A stretch of DNA of 64,000 nucleotides from CAVYWD01 sp963772225 (GCA_963772225.1 CAVYWD010000008.1:415160-479159); one strand, 5' to 3'. Positions 25,417 to 34,792 are shown, counted from the first letter of the stretch. Numbers and translations are program-made. Notes: generated by a model from the letters alone, not told the origin.

Positions 25417-26748
25417 ATGTCCAACGCGCGACCTTGGGCCCGCAGGCGGGCGGAAGAGCTGCTGAGCCGAGTCGCTCGGGGCCTCGGGCGCACTCGGGCG
25501 GGCACCTTCGCGGTCGACTGCGCCCGCGCCGGGAGCGCCGTGGTGCACGGCTTCCTCGGCGAGCGGATCAGCCTGCGCGCCAGCGCGCTCACGTACATCA
25601 CGATGCTCTCGCTGGTGCCGGCTTTGGCGGTGGCGTTCGCCATCGTCCATCTGGTCGGCGAGGACGGCCTGCGCCGGTCGGTGCACGAGTTCATCTTCAT
25701 GAACCTCGCGCCGGGGACCCGCGAGCAGGTCGGCTCGTACCTCGACGAATTCATCGCCCGGGCCAGCACCGGCGCGATGGGCGGCCTGGGCGGGCTGTTC
25801 CTCCTGGCATCCGCCGTGAGCCTCCTGCACCACATCGAGGCCTCGCTCAACGAGATCTGGGGGGTTCGCAAAGCGCGGCCCATCGGCCAGCGCCTGCTCA
25901 TCTACTGGAGCGTCCTGACGCTCGGGCCTGTGGTTCTAGGGGCGAGCCTGCTCGCCTCCAGCTCCCTGGGTCGTCTCCTCAGCGGCTCAGGGCTCCTCCC
26001 GCCGAGCTTGGCCGCGGCGCTTCCGCTCGCCGCCACGGTTCTCCTGCTGACGTTCCTGTACCTGGCGACGCCCAACGCCCGGGTGAGCTTGCGCGCGGCG
26101 CTCGCGGGCGCCCTGCTGGCGGGCACGTGCTGGGAGGTGGCCAAGCGCGCGTACGCGCTCTACGCCTCGAGGAGCTTCCAGTACTCCGCGGTCTACGGCT
26201 CGCTCGGGGCCGTCCCGCTCTTCCTGCTCTGGGTCTACGTGAGCTGGCTGCTCGTCCTCTCGGGCGCGCGGCTCGCCTACGCCCTTCAGCACGCCGCGCG
26301 AGCCTCGGCGGCGGCTCGATGGGAGGCGCCGCGCGACCGCGAGATCCACTGCGCCCGCGTCGCCGTCGCGGTCGTCGCCGGCTTCCTTCGCGGCGCCCAC
26401 CCGCCCACGGCGGCGGAGCTCGCGCGCGCGGTGAGCCTGGAGGTCGAGCCGGTGAGCGAGGCCATGGAGCGCCTGGTGAAGGGCGGGTTGTTCGCCCAGG
26501 CCGAGAACGGCGGGATCGCGCCGGCTCGAGCGCCTGAGCGAATCACCTTGCTCGAGGTGCGTCGCGCCGCTCAGGGCGAGCCACGAGTGCACGCCTCGAG
26601 GGCAGGAGGGGACTCGGCGACGGGCGCCCTGCTCGAGCTGTTTGCTGCGGCCGATCGGGCGGGCGACGAGTCGCTCGGCCAGCTCGACCTCGCGGCTCTC
26701 GCGGGCGAGCTGCCGGCTGCCGCTGCAGCGAAGCGGGCGAGGAGCTGA
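25417..26748 (+). CDS. YihY/BrkB-family inner-membrane protein
   Basis: A 443-residue membrane protein of the YihY (virulence factor BrkB) family. The conserved front is RISLRASALTYITMLSLVPALAVAFA, then further hydrophobic segments. The late motif FQYSAVYGSLGAVPLFLLWVY is typical. About six transmembrane helices fit in residues 45-290. The last 140 residues form a soluble tail with a winged-helix-like stretch (PTAAELARAVSLEVEPVSEAMERLVKGGLF), as in the longer members of the family. The function is not established; earlier links to RNase BN were wrong. It is coupled to the PilZ gene. Confidence 0.88.
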   Translation: MSNARPWARRRAEELLSRVARGLGRTRAGTFAVDCARAGSAVVHGFLGERISLRASALTYITMLSLVPALAVAFAIVHLVGEDGLRRSVHEFIFMNLAPGTREQVGSYLDEFIARASTGAMGGLGGLFLLASAVSLLHHIEASLNEIWGVRKARPIGQRLLIYWSVLTLGPVVLGASLLASSSLGRLLSGSGLLPPSLAAALPLAATVLLLTFLYLATPNARVSLRAALAGALLAGTCWEVAKRAYALYASRSFQYSAVYGSLGAVPLFLLWVYVSWLLVLSGARLAYALQHAARASAAARWEAPRDREIHCARVAVAVVAGFLRGAHPPTAAELARAVSLEVEPVSEAMERLVKGGLFAQAENGGIAPARAPERITLLEVRRAAQGEPRVHASRAGGDSATGALLELFAAADRAGDESLGQLDLAALAGELPAAAAAKRARS

Positions 26749-27012
26749 GGGCTGTTTCGTTCAACGGCCCGGAAGAACGGCGGTTTCATGCCACTTGAAG
26801 CACGCGCGAACCGCCCGCTGAGCCCGGCTTCCGAGGGGCGGGCGGCACCTCGATCCTGCTGCGCTTCACCTCCATAGAGAGCAGGTGTTCTCCGTTGGAC
26901 GCTGGGCCGGGGTCAGCTTGCAAAAGCCCAACGTTCTGCTAGGCTTAGGAGGTGTTGGGGGTTCGGTGCGCGTTCCGTCTCCTCGGTGCATCCGTCCTTT
27001 GGAGAAGTGAGC

Positions 27013-27471
27013 ATGCTCAAGAGCGATCTCATCGCCATCCTTGTCCAGAAGCGCGGAATCACTCAGAAGCAGGCTGAGTCCACGGTCGAGACGATCTTCG
27101 AGTGCATGAAGGACGCGCTTTGCGCGGGCGACAACATCGAGATCCGCGGGCTGGGGGCCTTCCACGTGAAGCACTACGAGGGCTACCAGGGTCGCAACCC
27201 GAAGACGGGGCAGGTGATTCCTGTCAAGCCGAAGCGCGGCATCCTGTTCCGAACGGGCAAGGAGCTGCGCGACCGAGTGAACCGCTCGGGCGATTCCGTT
27301 GAAGCGCCGCCGAGCCTCGAGAGTGTTTCTGCGCTCGCGCCGGCGCCCCAGCCGTCCGTGGCTGAGGCCCCGGTGTCGCCCCTGCCGACCGCGCCTTCTC
27401 CAGGTCCTGAGGCCGCGGTTTCAGCCGAAGCGACCAAGGCGCCCGGCGCCGGGAACGCCCAGAGCGCTTGA
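27013..27471 (+). CDS. HU/IHF-family DNA-binding protein with Ala/Pro tail
   Basis: A 152-residue nucleoid protein. Residues 1-92 are a full HU/IHF fold: SDLIAILVQKRGITQKQAE, then IEIRGLGAF, and the DNA-bending arm motif GRNPKTG at 60-66. The arm and IEIRGLGAF look closer to IHF than HU. The remaining 60 residues are a disordered Ala/Pro/Ser tail not found in standard family members of about 90-100 residues. The ATG is preceded by GGAG in TTTGGAGAAGTGAGC; an in-frame start at 26986 is less likely. It appears monocistronic. Confidence 0.9.
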   Translation: MLKSDLIAILVQKRGITQKQAESTVETIFECMKDALCAGDNIEIRGLGAFHVKHYEGYQGRNPKTGQVIPVKPKRGILFRTGKELRDRVNRSGDSVEAPPSLESVSALAPAPQPSVAEAPVSPLPTAPSPGPEAAVSAEATKAPGAGNAQSA

Positions 27472-27508
27472 GTCTGAACGGCGGCCAAAAGCCCTAGAAA
27501 ATCAGGAC

Positions 27509-27541
27509 GGCTCCGCCGGCGCCATCTGGCCCGGCGGAGCC
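27509..27541 (+). terminator. Stem-loop after the HU/IHF gene
   Basis: A perfect 11-bp GC-rich stem (27509-27519 with 27531-27541) and an 11-nt loop lies 38 nt after the HU/IHF stop codon. There is no U-run, so termination is likely but not certain. Confidence 0.5.
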
Positions 27542-28046
27542 GCTCCCGTCCCCTCCGCGACGCATCCCGTCGCCCCCTAGGGTCCCCGCCCCGCTCTAGA
27601 TTTCCAAGCCCGGTGCCCGCCTCGGTGCCTCTGTAGTGGTGTTGCCCAGGGCTTGTGCGGGACGACTTATTCCAGAAGCGTGCCAGCAAGACCGAGAGAG
27701 AGAGAACGCCGCGGACGCAAGCGTCAATCTGTCCTTCTAGGGAACACTTTGCTGATCGCCGTGCTCCGCCGCGGAACACCCAAAGGGGGGAAGCGAACCG
27801 TGGCGCGCCAGGGCCGATATCCTTCCGCTTCTGACGAAAAAGCGCCGCGCTCGCGGCAGGTTCACTCGGTTTGCCCGCGAGCCCATCGCTTGCTCGGGCC
27901 GCGATCCATCGCTTAGACTGAGCCAGTTCTAGAGCTGCGCTCATCATAGGGAGGAGCGCCCTTCGCGAGGGCCGAGAGCCGCGTCGAACAAGGCGTTCGC
28001 GCCACGGCCGCTCGCCCGCGCCAACAGCGCTGGGAATTCGGACTCC
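27542..28046. other. Intergenic region before the MshEN gene
   Basis: About 500 bp with no convincing gene. The open frames are short and arginine-rich. The promoter of the MshEN gene presumably lies here, but no clear consensus can be singled out. Confidence 0.45.
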
Positions 28047-30416
28047 ATGGCCAACCGCAAGAAACTGGGCGAGATCCTGATTGAGCAGGGAGCGGCCACG
28101 CTCGACGCGCTCAAGAAGGGCCTGAGCCTCCAGCGGCAGCGGGGTGGGCGCCTGGGGCGCGCGCTCGTCGAGATGAAGGCCATCTCCGAGGCCCAGCTCG
28201 CCCGGGCGCTCGCGGCCCAATCGCGCATGCCGCTCGCCAAGATGAAGGACGAGATCTCGGCCTCCATCACCGACATGGTGCCGCTCGAGCTCTGCCAACG
28301 GCACCAGGCAGTCGCCTTCGGCGTGCGGACCGCCGGCGACGTTCAGACCGTGTACATCGCCTTGGCCGACCCCTACGACAGCGCGGCCATGGACGCGATC
28401 CGCGCGCGAGTCCGAGGCGCCGTGAAGTTCGCCCTTGCGCCCGCCGGGGAGGTCGCCCGGGCCATCTCCCGCGCGGTCGCTGAAAGGGCGGCCGCGCTCT
28501 CCCGCGAGCCCGAACCGGCTGAACCGCCTCCCGCGGCCTCGCTGTACGCGGTCCCGCTTCCCGCGCCAGCGACGCCTCGCGTGCCGCTGCCTGGCCTGCA
28601 ACAGGCCCCGCCGCCCGCGATCGTCCCGCTCCCCGCGCCCGAGGCGCCGAACCTTGGCGCTCCCGCCGCGCGCGATGACGGCCGGGCCGCGCTCGACGAT
28701 CTGCTGGGATTGGGCCCCAACTCGGTGCTGCCGGCGGCTCCGCCCCCGCCGGCGTTTGCGGCCGAGGTCCTCGACGACCTCTTCGACGGCGGAGAGAGCA
28801 TCGCCGAGCCGGCCCCGTCGGCGCCCTCGCAGGGCGTGATCTTCGAGACTGAGGCCGACGTCTTCGACCTGTCGACTCAGGCGGAGGCGGTGGGGGCCTA
28901 CTCCGCGCAACTGGGTCGGCTGGGTGAGGCCTACTCGGAGCCGCAGCCTGGATTCTTGATGGGCGAGGCGTTGCTCGACTCGGGGCGCTCCCCGGCGTCG
29001 CTCTCGCTGGAGGGTGTGCCGAGGCTCGACTCGCCGGGGGACCTGGACTTCCCGGACGCAGTCCTCCCTGGCATCGAGCTGACCGCAGAGGAGATAGCGC
29101 AGGAGGCGGCCAACGAATGGCCCCCTGAGGCGAGCGCCTGGGCAGAAGAGCCGAGCTTTGCGGCAGCTGCTTTCGATTCGCCGGCGCTAGGTCTCTCGCA
29201 CGATCCCGCGGGCGCTCCCGCCCTCTCGAGCCAGCCTGCCGTCGAAGACCAGGATCCTTTCAGCGAGCCCACGCGCCAGTTCGACCTGACGACCCTCAAC
29301 GACCAGCTTCGCGGCGCCGCGGCTGCCGGAGCGCCTCCCAACGAAGCGGCCCGCGACGACGGCTTCAATCTGTTCGTGGCCAAGGACGAGAAGGCCGAGG
29401 CGCGGGCCGCTGTGTCGGAGCCCCTCCCGGCGCCTGTGCCTCTGCAGGCCGACTTTGGCGTGCATGGCCTCGAGACGCTCCCCTTCATCGCCGCCGAACC
29501 CGCCGAGCCGGCGCTCGCGAAGCCGTCGCAATCGTCGATCGCCCTTCCGGACCTCGAGAGCTTGAGAGCAGAGCTCACCGCCTACTCGACCGAGTACGGC
29601 GCGGCCAAAGCGCTCGCGCCCGACGCCGGGGAGCCTTCCGCGCAGGGCGGGGTAGGGCCGCTGGACTTGGACTTCGGCGATGCCCCGGCGGCCTCGGCCC
29701 CGGTCAGCGCCGATTCCCGCGGCTCCTCCGAGGCGCCCGCGAGGGGCGCGGCTCTGCCGCCTCCGCCCAATCTGACGCCGGTGAGCCTGGCTCCCGAGCC
29801 CGCGGCGCCCACGGCGGGTGGCGCCGTCGTGGGAGAGCCCATCGAGATCTCCTCCGACGAGATCATCGACGTCGAACCCGATGCAGCCGCAGGGGCTCCG
29901 GCGCCCGAGTCCGCGCCGAGCCGGCTGTTCGACGAGGCCTCTCTGGCGTCGTTCGGGGGAGAGCTGGGAGGCCCGACGCCGGCTTCGGAAGGCTCGCCGG
30001 CGCCCCTGCCGACCCTCCCTCGCTCGTCGGGTCCGTCGCTGGTTCCGTCGTCCGCCCACCCCGATGCGCCTGTTCCGCCGGCGGACGTGTTGGAGAACCT
30101 CAGGCGCATGGCGTCGTCGGGCCCGCTCGCGCCCGGCATGACTGCCTACGCGCCGGACCACCTGGGGCACGCGCTGGCCAAGGCGCTGTCGGCGCGCGAG
30201 GTCGTCTCGGGAGGCGAGCTGGCCGACATGATGGCCTTGCCCGCCGACCAGCTCAGCCTCCAGCTCGTCCGAACCCTCCTGGCGCGGGCGATGCTCACGG
30301 CCGACGACTTGGTCTCGATGCTGACGACGCCTCAGGAGCGGCTCAACGCGGCGGTGCTGGCGCGCCTGCTCGAGAGCGGCGCCGTCGGCGCCGACGAGCT
30401 CCTCCGCGCGCTTTAG
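28047..30416 (+). CDS. MshEN-domain protein with long disordered region
   Basis: The 789-residue protein starts with a GspE/MshE N-terminal domain. Two 24-residue c-di-GMP motifs of the MshEN type are visible: Lys6-Gln29 (KLGEILIEQG...LSLQ) and Arg35-Gln58 (RLGRALVEMK...ALAAQ), separated by five residues as in MshE. The second has Lys where the first has Gly at position 10. The domain runs to about residue 150. Residues 150-680 are Ala/Pro/Glu-rich and probably disordered. The last 100 residues are helical (DLVSMLTTPQ, LLESGAVGADELL). There is no ATPase domain, so this is not a secretion motor but possibly a c-di-GMP-controlled scaffold. It has no obvious pilus gene next to it, although Tad genes start 2.6 kb downstream. 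Confidence 0.75.
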   Translation: MANRKKLGEILIEQGAATLDALKKGLSLQRQRGGRLGRALVEMKAISEAQLARALAAQSRMPLAKMKDEISASITDMVPLELCQRHQAVAFGVRTAGDVQTVYIALADPYDSAAMDAIRARVRGAVKFALAPAGEVARAISRAVAERAAALSREPEPAEPPPAASLYAVPLPAPATPRVPLPGLQQAPPPAIVPLPAPEAPNLGAPAARDDGRAALDDLLGLGPNSVLPAAPPPPAFAAEVLDDLFDGGESIAEPAPSAPSQGVIFETEADVFDLSTQAEAVGAYSAQLGRLGEAYSEPQPGFLMGEALLDSGRSPASLSLEGVPRLDSPGDLDFPDAVLPGIELTAEEIAQEAANEWPPEASAWAEEPSFAAAAFDSPALGLSHDPAGAPALSSQPAVEDQDPFSEPTRQFDLTTLNDQLRGAAAAGAPPNEAARDDGFNLFVAKDEKAEARAAVSEPLPAPVPLQADFGVHGLETLPFIAAEPAEPALAKPSQSSIALPDLESLRAELTAYSTEYGAAKALAPDAGEPSAQGGVGPLDLDFGDAPAASAPVSADSRGSSEAPARGAALPPPPNLTPVSLAPEPAAPTAGGAVVGEPIEISSDEIIDVEPDAAAGAPAPESAPSRLFDEASLASFGGELGGPTPASEGSPAPLPTLPRSSGPSLVPSSAHPDAPVPPADVLENLRRMASSGPLAPGMTAYAPDHLGHALAKALSAREVVSGGELADMMALPADQLSLQLVRTLLARAMLTADDLVSMLTTPQERLNAAVLARLLESGAVGADELLRAL

Positions 30417-30446
30417 GCTCGCGTCTGAAAGTCCGGCGGAGCAGAC

Positions 30447-30962
30447 ATGCCGAGTCGGCCTGCCTCGAGTGGAGATGCCCCGGCCGGGTCCCCGGCGACG
30501 CCGCTCTGGCTCTCGCATCACGAGCCGGCGAACTACGGCCGGTGCGTGCGCCTGGCAGGACTGCACGTGTGCGCCCGGTGTCTGGGTGTCTACCCGGTCC
30601 TCTTCGCGGCCCTCGCGCTCCAGGTCGCCTTTCGCGCGAGCCTGCGCGGCACCTGGGATTCCTGGGTGGCGTGGGTGCTGCCCCTCCCCGCGCTGGTGGA
30701 CTGGGCTCAGGGGCGGTTTCGCCCGTCGAGTGGGACCAACGCGCGGCGGCTCCTGACGGGCGCGCTCTTGGGGGCCGCGCTGTCGCGCAGCCTCTACCTC
30801 CACCTGCGGCGCCCCGGCCACCCCTTGGCCATGGCTCAGTTCCTCGGCCTCGCGGTCGCAGCGGCGGCAATCGAGGGCATTCACCTTTGGCGGCGCCGCC
30901 GAGGAGATCCCGCGGCCAGCTCGCCCGTTGAACCCTTGGAGCGAGGCGAGCGGGAGCCCTGA
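30447..30962 (+). CDS. DUF2085 membrane protein
   Basis: A 171-residue DUF2085 protein. The family signature is clear: WLSHHEPANYGRCVRLAGLHVCARCLGVYP, with two His and three Cys that could bind metal. Three hydrophobic stretches follow (around 49-62, 74-85 and 130-148), and the tail is basic. The function is unknown. It lies between the MshEN gene and the sigma factor gene with short gaps (30 and 14 nt), so it may be co-transcribed with both. Confidence 0.78.
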   Translation: MPSRPASSGDAPAGSPATPLWLSHHEPANYGRCVRLAGLHVCARCLGVYPVLFAALALQVAFRASLRGTWDSWVAWVLPLPALVDWAQGRFRPSSGTNARRLLTGALLGAALSRSLYLHLRRPGHPLAMAQFLGLAVAAAAIEGIHLWRRRRGDPAASSPVEPLERGEREP

Positions 30963-30976
30963 GGAGGTTTGGTAGG

Positions 30977-31654
30977 ATGGCGTGCCGGCCGGCTCTTGGG
31001 TGCCGGCCAATCGCCATCCGGGACGAGCGCGTGGACGAGACCGTCGCAGACGAGGCGCTGATGCTCGCCTTCAAAGCGGGCGACGCGCGCGCATTCGAGC
31101 AGCTCGTCCGGCGGCACCGGGCGGCGGTCTTCAACTTCCTGCTGCGGCTCTCGGGACAGAGGCAGCGGGCGGAGGACCTGCTCCAGGAGACCTGGCTCCG
31201 AGTGATCCGCGGCGCCGCGGCCTACGAGGCGAAGGCGAAATTCACGACCTGGGTCTACACCATCGCGAGGAACCTGTTCATGGACCATCGGCGCAGAGAG
31301 GGCCACCGGCGCGCCGAGAGCCTGGACGCGGCCGAGTCGCCCGCGGACGAGCGGCCGCTCGGCGAGCGGGTCGCCACGGCCGACGCCTCGCCCGACCGCG
31401 CGGCCCACAACGCGGCCATGCGCCCGCTCATCGAGCGAGCGCTCGCCCGCCTGCCGGACGAGCAGCGCGAAGTCTTTCTGCTGCGCGAGTACAGCGGCGT
31501 GCCGTTCAAGGAGATAGCCCAGGTGACCGGAGTGAGCGAGAACACCGTCAAGAGCCGCATGCGCTATGCGCTGGAGGGGCTGCGGCGGAGCCTTGCACAG
31601 CTGGGCGTCGACGGGGACTGGGCGCTCGAGCCCGCGCGCTCCACCGGGCCCTAG
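30977..31654 (+). CDS. ECF-type RNA polymerase sigma factor
   Basis: A 225-residue sigma-70 family factor with only regions 2 and 4, the ECF layout. Region 2 includes DARAFEQLVRRHR, RAEDLLQETWLRVIR and FTTWVYTIARNLFMDHRRR. Region 4 includes LPDEQREVFLLREYSGVPFKEIA and a helix-turn-helix in GVSENTVKSRMRYALEGLR. ATG 30977 has GGAGG 9 nt upstream; a GTG at 31031 would give a more typical family start. The next gene, 39 nt downstream, encodes a zf-HC2 membrane protein, the expected anti-sigma partner. Its signal and regulon are unknown. Confidence 0.92.
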   Translation: MACRPALGCRPIAIRDERVDETVADEALMLAFKAGDARAFEQLVRRHRAAVFNFLLRLSGQRQRAEDLLQETWLRVIRGAAAYEAKAKFTTWVYTIARNLFMDHRRREGHRRAESLDAAESPADERPLGERVATADASPDRAAHNAAMRPLIERALARLPDEQREVFLLREYSGVPFKEIAQVTGVSENTVKSRMRYALEGLRRSLAQLGVDGDWALEPARSTGP

Positions 31655-31693
31655 AGTGCGGATGAGTCGAGCGGGAAGGAGAGCGAAGGAACC

Positions 31694-32950
31694 GTGACGC
31701 CAGGTGGGCAGAGTTGCTCGCGCGCGGGCGAGGAGCTGGTCGAGTACGCGTACGGCGAGCTCGCGGGGGCGCAGTTGCGCCAGGTGGAGGAGCACCTGTC
31801 CCAGTGCGCGGGCTGTCGTGCCGAGCTCGACCACATCGCGAACACGCGGCGGTCAATGGCGGCGCTCGCAGCCGAGCCGGCGCCGACCGCGGGGGTCGAC
31901 TCGCTTCTCGCCTATGCCGAGGCCGCGGCCTCGCGCTCCAGGGCCTCGAAGCCGAGGCGCTTGCGCTGGCTCGGTCCCGCGTTCTCCCTCGGAGGGCTCC
32001 TCGCGGCCGCCGCCGTGGTCTTCTCCATCGAGCGCCCGCACCGCCCTGGGGAGATGCTGCCGTCGCCGCTCGCTCGCGAGGCGACGGCGGAGAGCTCCGC
32101 CGCGACTGCTGCGCCCGCGGCGCCGTCGTCGAAGGCCGACCTCGCCTTCGAGCCGACGCCGGAATCGGCCATGGCGCCACAGGCGATGCCGTCGCCCAAG
32201 GGCGCCGGCGGGAGGGTCGTCGCTGCGCTGGGCAATCCGGTGAGCGCGCCGGCCCCGCGGCCGGCCGCGGACGAGCTGGCCCCCTCGAGCGCGCGGTCGT
32301 TCGCGGCAAAGAAAAAGGAAGAGGCGCCATCGCTCGATCGCGCCGAGCTCCGACGAAGCAAGGTGGCGGTCAAGCTGAATGCGCCCGAGCGAGAGGACGC
32401 GCTCGAGGGCGCCATGCGCGGGAGCGCCGACCTCGCCCATGCCGGCGACCTCGCGGCCGACGACGAGCCGCTGCGCCAGCGCTTCGCCTCCGCGGGAGTG
32501 CGCGGCAGCGGAGCGGCCGATTCGAAGAGCGCCAAGCCGCAAATCGAGGCCGCAGCCATCCGGGAAGCGCCTCCGCCGGCGCCATCCAAATCAGCTCCGG
32601 CGGCCGAGCGCGCAGCAGCGGCGTCGCCGGACTGGCTCGCGTCGAAGGTCGACTCGGCGCCGGACGCGGCCGCGCTGCTGGACCGCGGCCATGCCGAGGC
32701 CGCCGCGGGGAAGCTCGAGGCTTCGCTGGCGACCTTCGCGCAGTTCATCGAGCGCTTCCCGCGCCACCCGCGGGCACCCGAGGCCATGCGGGAGCGCATC
32801 CGGTTGCTCGAGCGACTTCATCGCCCGAGCGAAGCGCGAGCCGAGCGGCAGGAATTGTTGCGGCGCTACCCGGGCTCTGGCGAAGCCGTTGGCGAGCCCG
32901 CGCCCGCGTCCGAGTCCGGAAAAGCCGAGTCGGGTCCAGCGGGAAATTGA
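31694..32950 (+). CDS. Membrane anti-sigma factor with zf-HC2 domain and C-terminal TPR-like repeats
   Basis: A 418-residue partner of the upstream ECF sigma factor. The N-terminus has a zinc-finger HC2 motif: Cys8, then EEHLSQCAGC (His34, Cys38, Cys41). A single membrane helix lies around residues 91-112 (FSLGGLLAAAAVVFSI). The middle is a long Ala/Pro/Ser-rich stretch. The C-terminal 90 residues contain TPR-like helices (ALLDRGHAEAAAGKLEASLATF and FIERFPRHPRAPEAM), presumably in the periplasm, where they could sense a protein ligand. GTG start with GAAGGAACC just upstream. Fusion of the anti-sigma to TPR-like repeats is unusual in length but seen in myxobacteria. Confidence 0.85.
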   Translation: MTPGGQSCSRAGEELVEYAYGELAGAQLRQVEEHLSQCAGCRAELDHIANTRRSMAALAAEPAPTAGVDSLLAYAEAAASRSRASKPRRLRWLGPAFSLGGLLAAAAVVFSIERPHRPGEMLPSPLAREATAESSAATAAPAAPSSKADLAFEPTPESAMAPQAMPSPKGAGGRVVAALGNPVSAPAPRPAADELAPSSARSFAAKKKEEAPSLDRAELRRSKVAVKLNAPEREDALEGAMRGSADLAHAGDLAADDEPLRQRFASAGVRGSGAADSKSAKPQIEAAAIREAPPPAPSKSAPAAERAAAASPDWLASKVDSAPDAAALLDRGHAEAAAGKLEASLATFAQFIERFPRHPRAPEAMRERIRLLERLHRPSEARAERQELLRRYPGSGEAVGEPAPASESGKAESGPAGN

Positions 32951-33071
32951 CCCCTGCGACCCCCGAAATGTACCATGCCTGGCGCGCGCGGGCTCCCCCG
33001 CTCACCGTGAAAAATCGCTCGGCGATGGCGCGGTCCGGCCTTCATCCGAGTTTTTGCCGGAGACTTCGTAC

Positions 33072-33875
33072 ATGCTCAAGGGCAAGACCCCGCTCCTCAT
33101 CGCCGTCGTCCTGGGAATTCTCGCGGGGGCCGTCGCTTACGCTGCCATCAAGCGCAAGGAGCGCGAGGTGAAGGCGGGCTGGAACCTCGTGCCGGTCATC
33201 GTCGCCGCGGTCGACATCGCCGAAGGGTCGATCGTGGGCTACGACATGGTGAGCCAGCGCGCCATCCCGGAGCAGTTCGTCACCTCCTCGGTGGTGAAGC
33301 CCGACAGCTCCAGCTACGTCGTGGGCCAGAAGGTGCTCGTGCCCCTGCAGGCCGGCGACCCGTTGCTCTGGTCCCAGTTCGAGACCAGCAAGGCCGCCGA
33401 GAAGCTCTCCACCATCGTCCAGAAAAAAGGCCGCGCGCTGACCATCGAGGCCAGCGGTCCCAAGGCGTCCGTGGGCGGGTTCATCCGCCCCAACGACCAC
33501 TTGGACATCATCGGCTCCTTCCGCGACCCGACCTCCAGCGAGCAGGTCGCGGTCACGCTGATGCAAAACGTGGTCGTGCTCGCCACCGGCAAGATCACCG
33601 GCACGACCAATGTCAACCTGCTCCCCGAGACGCAGCGCGACTTCAGCACGCTGACCTTCCTCGTCCTCCCAGAGGAAGCCGAGATCATGACGCTGGCCAG
33701 CGAGCAAGGGTCCTTGACCATGACCTTGCGAAACCCGGAGGACATCGACATCCAGGAGGAACGCGGCAGGGCGACCATCCACACCCTCCTCACCGGCGAG
33801 CGCATGAAGGCGCTGCAGCGCCTGCGCTACGGCACCATCCAGGTCATCCGCGGCACCGAGAGCAAGGCGCAGTAA
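33072..33875 (+). CDS. cpaB: Flp/Tad pilus assembly protein CpaB
   Basis: A 267-residue CpaB/RcpC protein of the Tad pilus family. One N-terminal membrane helix (residues 6-25) is followed by a SAF domain (VPVIVAAVDIAEGSIVGYDMV to VLVPLQAGDPLLWSQF). The ending is beta-rich (NVVVLATGKITG, FSTLTFLVLPEEAEIM). CpaB helps assemble or gate the outer-membrane secretin channel. ATG 33072 is supported by GGAG upstream, and the longer frame overlaps the anti-sigma gene. It is followed by TadB and TadC homologues in the same direction. The secretin CpaC and the ATPase CpaF, which usually lie between CpaB and TadB, are not here. Confidence 0.88.
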   Translation: MLKGKTPLLIAVVLGILAGAVAYAAIKRKEREVKAGWNLVPVIVAAVDIAEGSIVGYDMVSQRAIPEQFVTSSVVKPDSSSYVVGQKVLVPLQAGDPLLWSQFETSKAAEKLSTIVQKKGRALTIEASGPKASVGGFIRPNDHLDIIGSFRDPTSSEQVAVTLMQNVVVLATGKITGTTNVNLLPETQRDFSTLTFLVLPEEAEIMTLASEQGSLTMTLRNPEDIDIQEERGRATIHTLLTGERMKALQRLRYGTIQVIRGTESKAQ

Positions 33876-33914
33876 CTTCAAAGGCCGCCGGCCCTTTGCC
33901 CCATCGAGAGCGCC

Positions 33915-34760
33915 ATGTTCGCTGCGATCACGCTGATCCTGACCACGGGCTCGGTGTTCTTCTTGTGCTTGGTGATGTTGGGCATTCTCGCCAAGGCTTA
34001 TGAGCAGTATCAGGAGCGCTACGTCACCAAGTCGATGAACGACTTGTCGGACATGTTCCTGTTCATCGACGCCCGCCAGGTGATGATCCTGAACATCTCC
34101 ATGTTCTTCCTGGCGGCCATCCTCGGGTATCTGCTCTTCAACCCGATCATGGCCGTGGCCATGGCGATCGTCGGCTTCTTCCTCCCGATGATCCTCATCC
34201 GCTTCTACCGCAAGCGCCGCATCAACAAGTTCAACGTCCAGCTGGTCGATGCGCTGCAGGCCATGGCCAACGCGTTCAAGGCGGGCCTCACGTTCCCGCA
34301 GGCCATCGAGAGCATCTCCAAGGAAGCGCTGCCGCCGCTGGGGCAGGAGTTCGGGCTCTTCGTGAAGGAGGTCAAGCTCGGCGTCCCCTTGGAAGAGGCG
34401 CTGATCAATATGGGCAAGCGCGTGGGCTCGCAGGACCTCGATCTCGTGGTCGTCTCCACCAACATCGCCCGCCAGCTCGGCGGCAACATGGCGGAGATGT
34501 TCGAGACCATCAGCGCGACCATCCGCGAGCGCTTCCGGCTCGAAGGGAAGATCGACGCCATCACGAGCCAGGGCCGGATGCAGGGTTGGATCGTCTCGGC
34601 GCTGCCCGTCATCCTGGGGCTCGTGCTCAACTACATGCGCCCGGACCTGATGGAGCCCATGCTCGACCACTGGTTCGGCGCGGTGCTCATCTTCCTGGTC
34701 GCCCTGATGGAGTTCCTGGGAATCATGATCATCCGGAAGATCGTCGCCATCGACGTCTAG
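33915..34760 (+). CDS. tadB: Tad pilus inner-membrane protein TadB (type II secretion F family)
   Basis: A 281-residue polytopic protein with a type II secretion F domain in the middle (FNVQLVDALQAMANAFKAGLTFPQAIESISKEALPPLGQEF and LGVPLEEAL). Hydrophobic segments lie at the N-terminus (1-25 and 55-95) and C-terminus (220-275), the TadB layout. TadB and TadC form the inner-membrane platform on which a Flp-type pilus is assembled. The gene starts 39 nt after cpaB and ends 32 nt before tadC, so the three are one operon. Confidence 0.9.
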   Translation: MFAAITLILTTGSVFFLCLVMLGILAKAYEQYQERYVTKSMNDLSDMFLFIDARQVMILNISMFFLAAILGYLLFNPIMAVAMAIVGFFLPMILIRFYRKRRINKFNVQLVDALQAMANAFKAGLTFPQAIESISKEALPPLGQEFGLFVKEVKLGVPLEEALINMGKRVGSQDLDLVVVSTNIARQLGGNMAEMFETISATIRERFRLEGKIDAITSQGRMQGWIVSALPVILGLVLNYMRPDLMEPMLDHWFGAVLIFLVALMEFLGIMIIRKIVAIDV

Positions 34761-34792
34761 GCCTCGCGCCGCCGAATCGAGAGAGGAACGCC

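Noticed and set aside
31704..32243. Second frame of the anti-sigma gene as a separate protein
   Set aside because: Arg-rich out-of-frame sequence; the correct frame has zinc finger, membrane helix and TPR-like repeats.
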